Below, piece after piece: positions 17,401-25,936 of a stretch of DNA of 64,000 bases. The notes beneath the pieces are model-generated. The model made no database searches. It saw only the letters and a program-made list of their open reading frames with translations, and was not told the origin of the DNA. Location: contig NZ_CP168030.1 of the NCBI RefSeq assembly GCF_041529975.1, forward strand, positions 2,480,001 through 2,544,000, read 5' to 3'. The DNA is from Microbacterium maritypicum (GTDB lineage: Bacteria; Actinomycetota; Actinomycetes; Actinomycetales; Microbacteriaceae). The translations under genes and the position numbers were made by a program. How positions within the stretch are numbered: the first letter of the stretch is position 1; the number at the start of each line of letters is the position of its first letter.

Positions 17401-18342
17401 ATGCCCTTCTCCGGTGAGATCCACGAACGTGTCGCGAATGCGCCGACAGTGCCGCACGGCCTGCCCCTGGTGGTTCTCCTCACCGGTTTCACCGATGCGG
17501 GCAGCGCTGTCTCCGGGCTCATCGACCACCTGCGCGAGACCGCGTCGCCCGAGCCGGTCGTCGTCTTCGACAACGACGCTCTGCTGGACTATCGCGCACG
17601 GCGTCCGGTGATCTCCTTCGATCAGGATCACCTCACCGAGTTCCGTCCGCCCCGGCTCGAGCTCTCCCTCGCGACGGATGCCCTGGATCGGCCCTTCCTG
17701 CTCCTCGCCGGCTATGAGCCGGACTTCGCCTGGAACGCGTTCGCGAGCACGGTGCTGGATCTGGCCGCGGAGTTCGAGGTTTCCGGGCTCCACTGGGTCC
17801 ACTCGATCGCCATGCCGGTGCCGCACACGCGTCCGATCGGCACGACGGTGAGTGGCAACCGACGCGACCTCACGGTTGCGCATTCGGTGTGGAGGCCGCG
17901 CACACAGGTGCCGGCCACCGCGGGACACCTGCTCGAGTACCGCTTCATCGAACGCGGCGAGCGTGCCGTCGGATTCGTGCTCCTGGTGCCGCACTATCTC
18001 GCGGAGACGGAGAACCCCGATGCCGTGATCGCCGCCGCCGAGAAGCTCATGGCCTCGACGGGCCTGGTGCTCATGCTCGACGCGGTGCAGGAGCGGCGCG
18101 AGGATTACCTGACCCGAGTGGGGGAGCAGGTCGCCGGGAACGACGAGCTGCAGCAGATGTTGCACAACCTCGAGCGCCGATACGACGCCTATATGGCGGG
18201 GCGTAACCCCGACGACGACTCCTACGACGAGGGCGGATTCAGCGAGCGCGACCTGCCCAGCGCCGATGAACTGGCGGCTGAGCTGGAGCGCTATCTCGCC
18301 TCTCGTCCCTCCGGCGACGAGGACAAGCCCGGTCGCGGGTGA
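17401..18342 (+). CDS. PAC2 family protein
   Basis: A 313-residue protein of the PAC2 (proteasome assembly chaperone 2-like) family. The N-terminal LVVLLTGFTDAGSAVSGLIDHL and LLLAGYEPDFAWNAF are the usual PAC2 strands. The C-terminal quarter is acidic and charged, ending in a Glu/Leu-rich helix. Actinobacterial PAC2 proteins are widespread; a link with proteasome assembly is known for the eukaryotic relatives but not shown for this one. It precedes sigA by 168 nt on the same strand. Confidence 0.88.
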   Translation: MPFSGEIHERVANAPTVPHGLPLVVLLTGFTDAGSAVSGLIDHLRETASPEPVVVFDNDALLDYRARRPVISFDQDHLTEFRPPRLELSLATDALDRPFLLLAGYEPDFAWNAFASTVLDLAAEFEVSGLHWVHSIAMPVPHTRPIGTTVSGNRRDLTVAHSVWRPRTQVPATAGHLLEYRFIERGERAVGFVLLVPHYLAETENPDAVIAAAEKLMASTGLVLMLDAVQERREDYLTRVGEQVAGNDELQQMLHNLERRYDAYMAGRNPDDDSYDEGGFSERDLPSADELAAELERYLASRPSGDEDKPGRG

Positions 18343-18510
18343 GATCGATACGGCAGAACTTCGTCGGAATGCGTCCGCATCGCCACACGTGTGCGATACT
18401 AGGACTCTGACCCGTTGTCAATCAGTGTTTTCGAACGCTGGACTTGACAAGGGTCTTACTAGTGTCCGAAATGTCCCGGGGCTACACAGCAGCTCCGTGA
18501 AAGGCGAAAC
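18343..18510 (+). promoter_or_regulatory. sigA upstream region with several promoter-like elements
   Basis: Three elements are visible. An extended -10 (TGCGATACT, 18392-18400). A perfect -35 hexamer TTGACA at 18444-18449, without a good -10 at the right distance. GGAAT at 18366-18370 followed after 18 nt by GTG, which resembles the SigR/SigH type (GGAAT-N18-GTT) with one mismatch. Which of them is used cannot be told from sequence. Confidence 0.35.
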
Positions 18511-19745
<1,235 letters not shown>

Positions 19746-19749
<4 letters not shown>

Positions 19750-20441
19750 GCCAGGCGAACGACGGCAAGGCTCTCGAGGCGAGCGTCGACGGCAAGAACT
19801 ATGCGCGCATCCCGCTGCGCACTCGCGTGGTCATGCCCGAGGACGACCTCGATGCGATCATCACCGAGTACGCCAAGGACGCGGTGCAGCCGGGCGACCT
19901 GCTGTTCGTGACCGAGAAGATCGTGGCGATCACGCAGGGGCGGTCGTACCGTCTCGATGAGATCAAGCCGCGCAAGCTCGCGTTGTTCCTGTCGAAGTAC
20001 GTCACACGCACGCCGTACGGCATCGGGCTCGGCATGCCGGAGACGATGGAGATGGCGCTGCGGGAGTGCGGTACGCCGCGGATCCTCTTCGCTTCGGCCG
20101 TGGCGGCGGTCACCAAGGCGTTCGGTCGCCGGGGAGACTTCTATCGCATCGCGGGCGATAAGGCACGCGCGATCGACGGACCGACCAAGCACACGATCCC
20201 GCCGTACAACGAGGCGGTCGTGCTCGGGCCGAAGGATCCCGACGGTGTCGCGGCCCGCCTCAAGAAGCTCGTCGGCGGTCACGCGGAGGTCGCCGTGGTC
20301 GACATCAACGATCTCGGTGGCAACATCCTCGGTTCGACGCTCGACAAAGACGGTGAGCGCCGCCTGGTGAAGATCCTCGGCGACAACCCGCTCGGCCAGG
20401 GCCTCGAGTCCACGCCGCTCGGTATCGTCCGCGCGATCTGA
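19746..20441 (+). CDS. CofE-like ligase domain protein (PF01996)
   Basis: A 231-residue protein resembling the coenzyme F420-0:L-glutamate ligase (CofE) family. Visible parts are the N-terminal [38 protein letters not shown] with the conserved Glu/Lys, and the late [15 protein letters not shown], which carries the metal-site Asp/Asn. True CofE adds glutamates to F420-0; many relatives in bacteria without an F420 pathway have no assigned substrate. No other F420 gene lies in the window. It is coupled to sigA by an ATGA overlap, an unusual partnership. Confidence 0.75.
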
Positions 20442-20460
20442 TCTCTCGGAACTCACGAAG

Positions 20461-20492
20461 AAGGCCCCGGATGCTCGAGCATCCGGGGCCTT
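20461..20492. terminator. Bidirectional terminator after the CofE-like gene
   Basis: A fully self-complementary 32-nt segment starting AAGGCCCCGGATGCT and followed by a T/C-rich run, between convergent genes. Confidence 0.9.
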
Positions 20493-20504
20493 TCTCTTCA
20501 TGGT

Positions 20505-21521
20505 TCAGAAGCCGATGACCTCACGATAGCGGGGCTTGTGACCGGTGCGGATGCCGGTGACGCTGGGCTTGTTCTCATAGACGCCGGCGCCCCAGTTGCC
20601 CTCGACGAGCACGGGGCCGTCGGGGGACACGACGATGTCCCAGCCGACGTACTGCACCTGCGGCACGACACGGGCGACCTCATCGATGAATGCCCGCACC
20701 TCGTCCATGTACGGCAACTGGAAGTCGGCGATGCGGAAACCCGAGTCGGGGTGCGTCTCGTGCACGTGCCCGTGCGAGTCGTACCCGGCTCCCACGGCGT
20801 GGCCGTTCTCATCGAGCATCGTGTAGAAGCCGCCGAAGGTCATCTGATCGCTGACCTCGCCGCGGCCGAACTTCTGCGCCATCGCGAGGATGTGCGCCTT
20901 CTCGCCGTCGAAGAACGCGGTGATGCGGGTGGTGTTCACGGTGCCGGGGCACACGGCCGCCAGGGCGTCGTGCTGACGGATGACCTCTTCGATGAGCAGT
21001 TCGCCGCGCTCCAGCAGTCCGCGGTGGAACTCGTTCCAGTCCTCGATGTCGGCAGCGTGGTAGCGGTGCACTCCGGTGCCGGCCTGCCCCACCGGCTCCT
21101 TCGTCACGATCGTGCCGAGGCGCTGGGTGAGCTCACGCACGGCGTCGGCGTTGCCTTCTTCGACGACCATCCACTCGCGCTTCAGGAACGCGGAGAACTG
21201 CTTGTCGAACTCGACCTTGTCCTGGAAGATCCAGCGGTAGTCCGGGTGGTCGTACCGCTGCGAGAGCTGGTTCGACACCGGATGCGTCATGTAGGTCTCG
21301 CGCTCGGCCTTGGTGAGCATGGCGAAGTCGTAGTCGATGTAGTCCTGGAAGCCGACGTTGTGACGGGCGGCGGACCACAGCATGTCGACGATGATGCCGG
21401 GTACGGCCTTGTGGTGCTGCTCCGAAGCCTCTTTCGCTCGTTCCACCACCGATCCGACATCGATGCGGCGGGCACGTCCCAGCAGGTAGCGGATGCGGGG
21501 CGTGAGGGAAAGACGAGACAT
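20505..21521 (-). CDS. ATP-grasp ligase of the sugar-transfer-associated type
   Basis: A 338-residue protein fitting the ATP-grasp family often called sugar-transfer-associated (PF14397). Visible parts are TIVTKEPVGQAGTGVHRY (nucleotide-binding strand and loop), ELLIEEVIRQHDALAAV (hinge with Glu pair), TVNTTRITAFF and the final VGWDIVVSPDGPVLVEGNWG, with Asp/Glu/Asn metal ligands. Such enzymes join a carboxylate to an amine; the substrates are unknown. GGAG lies 5 nt before the ATG, and TAGACT at 21548-21553 is a probable -10 element. It is divergent from the split racemase pair, so a role in the same cell-wall or D-amino-acid pathway is possible but inferred. Confidence 0.75.
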   Translation of the reverse strand: MSRLSLTPRIRYLLGRARRIDVGSVVERAKEASEQHHKAVPGIIVDMLWSAARHNVGFQDYIDYDFAMLTKAERETYMTHPVSNQLSQRYDHPDYRWIFQDKVEFDKQFSAFLKREWMVVEEGNADAVRELTQRLGTIVTKEPVGQAGTGVHRYHAADIEDWNEFHRGLLERGELLIEEVIRQHDALAAVCPGTVNTTRITAFFDGEKAHILAMAQKFGRGEVSDQMTFGGFYTMLDENGHAVGAGYDSHGHVHETHPDSGFRIADFQLPYMDEVRAFIDEVARVVPQVQYVGWDIVVSPDGPVLVEGNWGAGVYENKPSVTGIRTGHKPRYREVIGF

Positions 21522-21547
21522 ATGGCTCCAGGGTCGGGGTCTCCACC

Positions 21548-21553
21548 AGTCTA
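21548..21553 (-). promoter_or_regulatory. Probable -10 element of the ATP-grasp gene
   Basis: TAGACT on the minus strand, about 26 nt before the ATG. It shares a short divergent promoter region with the racemase-like genes. Confidence 0.45.
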
Positions 21554-21588
21554 CGGGGGCCGCGCAGGTCCACCTGGGAGTCGGAAGC

Positions 21589-21594
21589 TAGGGT
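21589..21594 (+). promoter_or_regulatory. -10 element of the racemase-like pair (leaderless)
   Basis: TAGGGT ends 7 nt before GTG 21602. This supports 21602 as the start rather than the in-frame GTG at 21593, which would fall inside the element's spacer. Confidence 0.5.
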
Positions 21595-21601
21595 GGAGGA
21601 C

Positions 21602-22306
21602 GTGTGTGAGACGACTTCCAGCGCCCTGCCGCGAGCGATCATCTCCCGGTCTGCCCTGGCTGCAGGGGCGTCAGCGGCGGTGATCGCCGGCGGGCGCGTC
21701 GCCGATCTGCGTCGCGATGCCTGGGGGCACGGCGTGCTCGCTGTCGCTCAGGCGGTGACCGCCGCCGGCGCGGAGCAGGTGCTGGTCGACGCCGACGGAG
21801 AGGTCGAGGCGCTGCGTCTGGAGGGGATCGTCGGGGTGACCTCCGGCGACGCCGATATCGATCCGACTCTGTTGTACGGACTTCCTGATGAGTCAGGCGT
21901 CCTCGTGACGGAGCCCGTGATGCGCCTCACCGGCCGCGTGCTGTCCACCAAGCGCCTTCGTGCCGGCGACGCAGTCTCGTACGGCTACACCTACCGCGCG
22001 TCCGCAGACACGACGGTGGCGCTCGTGACGGGCGGTTACGCACAGGGCATCGTGCGAGCGCTCGGGAACCAGGGGCTCGTCGACATCGACGGTGTCGCGC
22101 GACCCATCATCGGGCGCGTCGCCATGGATGTCTGCGTCGTCGACCTCGCCGGCTCCGAAGTCGAAGCCGGCGCGGAGGTCACCTACTTCGGTGGACACGG
22201 CACCGCTGCGGACGGACTCGCCCGATGGAGCGCGGTCACCCGGATGGCGGCGGCGGAGCTCGTCACGGTGGCCGGTGCACACGCGGTTCGGGGGTGGGAG
22301 GCATGA
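21602..22306 (+). CDS. Alanine racemase-like subunit lacking most of the barrel
   Basis: A 234-residue protein. Residues ~11-75 align with the first strand and helix of an alanine racemase barrel, but the PLP-lysine position is Arg (LRRDAWGHG, R37, in place of the family's V-K-A-N-A-Y-G-H-G). About 160 residues of barrel are then absent, and the sequence resumes at TLLYGL. The whole C-terminal domain follows: SYGYTY with Y127 (equivalent to the catalytic Tyr265 of the Geobacillus enzyme), GYAQG (Tyr284 equivalent) and GRVAMD (Arg309, Met312 and Asp313 equivalents). It cannot bind PLP by itself. Its stop overlaps the next start (ATGA). It is either the tyrosine-donating half of a heteromer or a non-catalytic relic; the intact frame favours the former. 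Confidence 0.75.
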   Translation: MCETTSSALPRAIISRSALAAGASAAVIAGGRVADLRRDAWGHGVLAVAQAVTAAGAEQVLVDADGEVEALRLEGIVGVTSGDADIDPTLLYGLPDESGVLVTEPVMRLTGRVLSTKRLRAGDAVSYGYTYRASADTTVALVTGGYAQGIVRALGNQGLVDIDGVARPIIGRVAMDVCVVDLAGSEVEAGAEVTYFGGHGTAADGLARWSAVTRMAAAELVTVAGAHAVRGWEA

Positions 22307-23343
22307 GCCGCCCGGAGCTGCGCGTCAGCAGCAGCGTCTTCCGCACGAACATCGAGGCCGTGCGCACGCGGATCGCGCCGTCGGCCCTCATGCTCGTGCT
22401 CAAGGACGACGCATACGGACACGGACTCGCGTGGGCCGTCGAGACGGCGGTCCAGGCAGGCGTCGAGCGGTTCGGCAGCTACGACATCGCCGGTGGGCTG
22501 AGCGTTCGACGCATCGCCGGCGGGGATGCGCGGATCTTCGCATGGGCGACATCGACGGATGCTGAGGTCGACGACGCCCTCCTGCAGCAGATCGATCTCG
22601 GAGTGGGAACGATCGCCTACCTGCGGCGGATCATCACCCGCGCCGAAGCCCTCGGCGTGTGTGCGCGCGTGCACCTGAAGATCGACACGGGGCTGCACCG
22701 CAACGGGATCCTGCCGGAGGACTGGGCCGCGACGGTGGCGGAGGCCCGGGCGGCGGAGCGCGCAGGACTCCTCGAGCTCGATGGCGTGTGGAGTCACATC
22801 GCCGAGGCGAGCGACGAGGAGGACGACGATGCGCAAGAGGTGTTCCTGGACGCGGTGCGCGTCGTTGGGGAGTCGGGGCCGGTCCCCGCTTCGCTGCACC
22901 TGACGGCCTCAGCGGCATCCTGGTGGCGTCCCGAGATGCGCGGCACGGTGTCGCGAATCGGAGCGTTCTGCTACGGCATCCGTTCCGCCGACGGCCCTGA
23001 GCTGCCGGGCGTCCGTCCGGTGGCGAGTCTGGTGGCGACCGTGGTCGATGTCGACGCAGGCGACGCCGTGATCTCGATCGGCAGTTTCGACGGTTTCCCC
23101 TCGACCCTCAGGGGTGTCGACGTGGGGACGCCGGACGGTGCCCGGAATCTGATGGCCGTCGATCAGACGACGTCGGTCGTCGCCGGGTGGCCGGGCCTCA
23201 GGGTGGGGGACGAGGTCACCCTGTTCGGCGCGGGTGAGCGCGGAGAATCGTCGGCAACCACTCTCGCTGAGCGTATCGACACGGTGGGCGAGGAGATCCT
23301 CACCCGGCTGACCGCTCGGGTCCGCCGGGTCGTACAGGACTGA
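22303..23343 (+). CDS. Alanine racemase-like PLP subunit lacking the catalytic tyrosine
   Basis: A 346-residue fold-type III PLP protein. The barrel is complete: LVLKDDAYGHG with PLP lysine K34, VHLKIDTGLHRNG with K126 and R133 (equivalents of the carbamylated Lys129 and Arg136), WSHIAEA, an LTASAASW segment and SRIGAFCYGI (Arg219 equivalent). In the C-terminal domain the SYGxxYxA segment with the catalytic tyrosine is missing (GDAVISIGSFDGFPS follows directly), and GRVCMDQ has become NLMAVDQ. So it has the half-site that the preceding protein lacks. The 4-nt overlap suggests equal production. The substrate could be alanine or another amino acid. Confidence 0.85.
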   Translation: MSRPELRVSSSVFRTNIEAVRTRIAPSALMLVLKDDAYGHGLAWAVETAVQAGVERFGSYDIAGGLSVRRIAGGDARIFAWATSTDAEVDDALLQQIDLGVGTIAYLRRIITRAEALGVCARVHLKIDTGLHRNGILPEDWAATVAEARAAERAGLLELDGVWSHIAEASDEEDDDAQEVFLDAVRVVGESGPVPASLHLTASAASWWRPEMRGTVSRIGAFCYGIRSADGPELPGVRPVASLVATVVDVDAGDAVISIGSFDGFPSTLRGVDVGTPDGARNLMAVDQTTSVVAGWPGLRVGDEVTLFGAGERGESSATTLAERIDTVGEEILTRLTARVRRVVQD

Positions 23344-23349
23344 CAGGCG

Positions 23350-23568
23350 TCAGACCGCCTGGATCAGGCGTGCTGTCTCGTCGTGCCAGCTGGTCGCGAT
23401 GCTGCGGAGCTTCTCTTCGTACTTGCGGCCGTGGTGGGCGCAGAACAGGAGCTCGGAGCCGTTCACCTCGGCGGCGATGTACGCCTGAGCGCCGCAGGAA
23501 TCGCAACGATCCATGGCCGTCAGACGGAACTCGATGGTGGAGGTGTCACGTTCGGTCGTTGCATTCAT
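23350..23568 (-). CDS. Small zinc-ribbon protein (DUF7455 type)
   Basis: A 72-residue protein with CDSCGAQAY and FCAHHGRKYEE, giving a CxxC...CxxH pattern likely to bind one zinc ion. Small proteins of this type are conserved in actinobacteria near sigma-factor or topoisomerase genes; their role is unknown. The start at 23568 has AGGAGG 7 nt upstream. Its end lies 6 nt from the end of the racemase-like gene on the other strand. Confidence 0.85.
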   Translation of the reverse strand: MNATTERDTSTIEFRLTAMDRCDSCGAQAYIAAEVNGSELLFCAHHGRKYEEKLRSIATSWHDETARLIQAV

Positions 23569-23735
23569 CTCGGTGCCTCCTCGGGTGTCGGCTTCGCTTG
23601 CTGATTTGGTCAATACAACCACGCTGCACCTGTGTGCATGCCCGGTTTGCGGCGTGTTTCGCTCAGCGCGTACGGGACGGGAACGGACTGGACGCGCGCG
23701 GGGAGTGTCTGCGGCTGGAGCGCAGGTCGCGAGAA

Positions 23736-23741
23736 TAGACT
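23736..23741 (+). promoter_or_regulatory. -10 element of parE
   Basis: TAGACT ends 8 nt before GTG 23750. No ribosome-binding site is visible, so the message is probably leaderless or nearly so. Confidence 0.4.
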
Positions 23742-23749
23742 CAGAGATT

Positions 23750-25876
23750 GTGAATGCCGAGTATTCTGCCCACCATCTCCAGGTGCTTGAAGGGCTCGAA
23801 GCTGTCCGCAAGCGCCCGGGCATGTACATCGGGTCGAACGGCTCGCCGGGCCTCATGCACTGCCTCTGGGAGATCATCGACAACTCCGTCGACGAGGCGG
23901 TGGCAGGCAACGGCACGAAGATCGACATCATCCTGCACGCCGACGGCAGCGTCGAGGTCCATGATCGCGGCCGCGGCATCCCCGTCGACGTCGAGCCGCG
24001 TACCGGCCTCACCGGCGTCGAGGTCGTCTACACCAAGCTGCACGCGGGCGGAAAGTTCGGCGGTGGCTCCTACGCCGCATCGGGTGGTCTGCACGGCGTC
24101 GGCGCATCGGTCGTGAACGCGCTCTCGGAGCGCCTCGACGTCGAGGTGGATCGTGGCGGGAAGACCTATGCGATGTCGTTCCATCGCGGCGAGCCCGGCA
24201 TCTTCAAGGATTCGGGAGAGAAGCGCCCGGACGCCCCGTTCACACCGTTCCAGGAGAACAGCGAGCTCCGCGTCATCGGCAAGGCGCCTCGCGGCGTCAC
24301 CGGGACCCGCGTGCGCTACTGGGCCGACCGTCAGATCTTCACGAAGGATGCGGCCTTCCAACTCGCGGAGCTCGAGACGCGGGCGCGCCAGACGGCCTTC
24401 CTCGTTCCGGGGCTCGAGATCGTCGTCAAGGACGAGCGCGCTGCCGGTCAGGTCGTCCCGATCCCTGATTCCGACGGTGAGACCACCACGCTCGGCCCCG
24501 TGGAGACCTCCTACCTGTACGAGGGCGGTATCTCGGAGTTCGTCGAGTACCTGGCGATCGATCCTCCGGTCACGGACACCTGGCGCATCCAGGGGGAAGG
24601 GACGTTCAAGGAGACCGTTCCCGTGCTGCAGGCCGACGGGCACATGATCTCCACCGAGGTGGAGCGTGTGTGCGGAGTCGACATCGCGCTGCGCTGGGGC
24701 ACCGGCTACGACACCCGCGTCCGTTCGTTCGTCAACATCATCTCCACGCCCAAGGGCGGAACCCACCAGCAGGGTTTCGAGCAGGAGCTCCTGAAGGTGC
24801 TGCGTGCCCAGGTCGAGCAGAATGCGCGCCGCCTCAAGGTCGGTAACGACAAGCTCGAGAAGGACGACGTCCTGGCCGGTCTCACGGCGGTCCTGACGGT
24901 CAACGTCCCGGAGCCGCAGTTCGAGGGCCAGACCAAGGAGATCCTGGGCACGCCGGCGGTGCGCGCGATCGTCGCCCAGGTGATCCGCAAGGACCTGGGG
25001 GAGCGCTTCAGTTCGACCAAGCGCGACGACAAGAACCAGGCGGCGCAGCTGCTCGACAAGATCGTCTCCGAGATGAAGGCGCGCGTATCGGCGCGAGCTC
25101 ACAAGGAGACGCAGCGCCGCAAGAACGCCCTCGAGTCGTCGACCCTTCCCACGAAGCTCGTCGACTGCCGAACGAACGAGGTGGACCGCAGCGAGCTCTT
25201 CATCGTCGAGGGCGACTCGGCCCTCGGTACCGCGAAGAACGCGCGCAACAGTGAGTTCCAGGCCCTGCTGCCCATCCGAGGGAAGATCCTCAACGTGCAG
25301 AAGGCCTCCGTCGGCGACATGCTGTCGAACGCCGAGTGCGCGTCGATCATCCAGGTGATCGGTGCCGGCTCCGGCCGCACGTTCGACCTCAGCGCCGCTC
25401 GCTACGGGAAGATCATCCTGATGAGCGACGCCGACGTCGACGGCGCGCACATCCGCACGCTGCTGCTGACGCTGTTCTTCCGTTACATGCGGCCGCTGAT
25501 CGAGGACGGACGCGTGTTCGCCGCCGTTCCACCGTTGCACCGGGTCATCGTCATGAACCCGGGGTCGAAGCCCAACGAGACGATCTACACGTACAGCGAG
25601 CAGGAGATGCACGCGCTCCTGACGAAGCTCCGCAAGGCCGGCAAGCGCTGGCACGAGCCGATCCAGCGCTACAAGGGTCTCGGTGAGATGGACGCCGAGC
25701 AGCTGGCCAACACGACCATGGACCGCTCCGGCCGCCTGCTGCGTCGGGTGCGCATGGAGGATGCCGAGGCCGCGGGCCGTGTCTTCGAGCTCCTGATGGG
25801 CAACGAGGTCGCGCCGCGCCGCGAGTTCATCATCGACTCGTCCGACCGGCTGTCGCGCGAATCGATCGACGCCTGA
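23750..25876 (+). CDS. parE: Topoisomerase IV subunit B
   Basis: A 708-residue type IIA topoisomerase ATPase subunit. Visible are the GHKL ATP-binding parts (EIIDNSVDEAVAG, GLHGVGASVVNAL), the transducer Lys and the TOPRIM domain with EGDSALGTAKNARNSEFQAL and the metal-binding DADVDGAHIR. It is assigned to ParE rather than GyrB because parC lies tail-to-tail with it and no dnaA/recF neighbourhood is present; sequence alone does not separate the two surely. The start GTG 23750 is chosen from the family's usual N-terminus (AEYSAHHLQVLEGLEAVRK) and the -10 element upstream. Confidence 0.92.
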   Translation: MNAEYSAHHLQVLEGLEAVRKRPGMYIGSNGSPGLMHCLWEIIDNSVDEAVAGNGTKIDIILHADGSVEVHDRGRGIPVDVEPRTGLTGVEVVYTKLHAGGKFGGGSYAASGGLHGVGASVVNALSERLDVEVDRGGKTYAMSFHRGEPGIFKDSGEKRPDAPFTPFQENSELRVIGKAPRGVTGTRVRYWADRQIFTKDAAFQLAELETRARQTAFLVPGLEIVVKDERAAGQVVPIPDSDGETTTLGPVETSYLYEGGISEFVEYLAIDPPVTDTWRIQGEGTFKETVPVLQADGHMISTEVERVCGVDIALRWGTGYDTRVRSFVNIISTPKGGTHQQGFEQELLKVLRAQVEQNARRLKVGNDKLEKDDVLAGLTAVLTVNVPEPQFEGQTKEILGTPAVRAIVAQVIRKDLGERFSSTKRDDKNQAAQLLDKIVSEMKARVSARAHKETQRRKNALESSTLPTKLVDCRTNEVDRSELFIVEGDSALGTAKNARNSEFQALLPIRGKILNVQKASVGDMLSNAECASIIQVIGAGSGRTFDLSAARYGKIILMSDADVDGAHIRTLLLTLFFRYMRPLIEDGRVFAAVPPLHRVIVMNPGSKPNETIYTYSEQEMHALLTKLRKAGKRWHEPIQRYKGLGEMDAEQLANTTMDRSGRLLRRVRMEDAEAAGRVFELLMGNEVAPRREFIIDSSDRLSRESIDA

Positions 25877-25893
25877 CCCCGATCGGGTGAAGA

Positions 25894-25935
25894 AACGGGA
25901 GAGGGGCCGCGGATCGCCGCGGCCCGTCTCCCGTT
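25894..25935. terminator. Bidirectional terminator between parE and parC
   Basis: A 19-bp stem with one mismatch (left arm starts AACGGGAGAGGGG) and an ATCG loop. Confidence 0.9.
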
Positions 25936-25936
25936 C

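Noticed and set aside
18444..18472. Strong SigA promoter at TTGACA before sigA
   Set aside because: The -35 hexamer is perfect, but the hexamers 16-18 nt further (CGAAAT and neighbours) are poor -10 elements.
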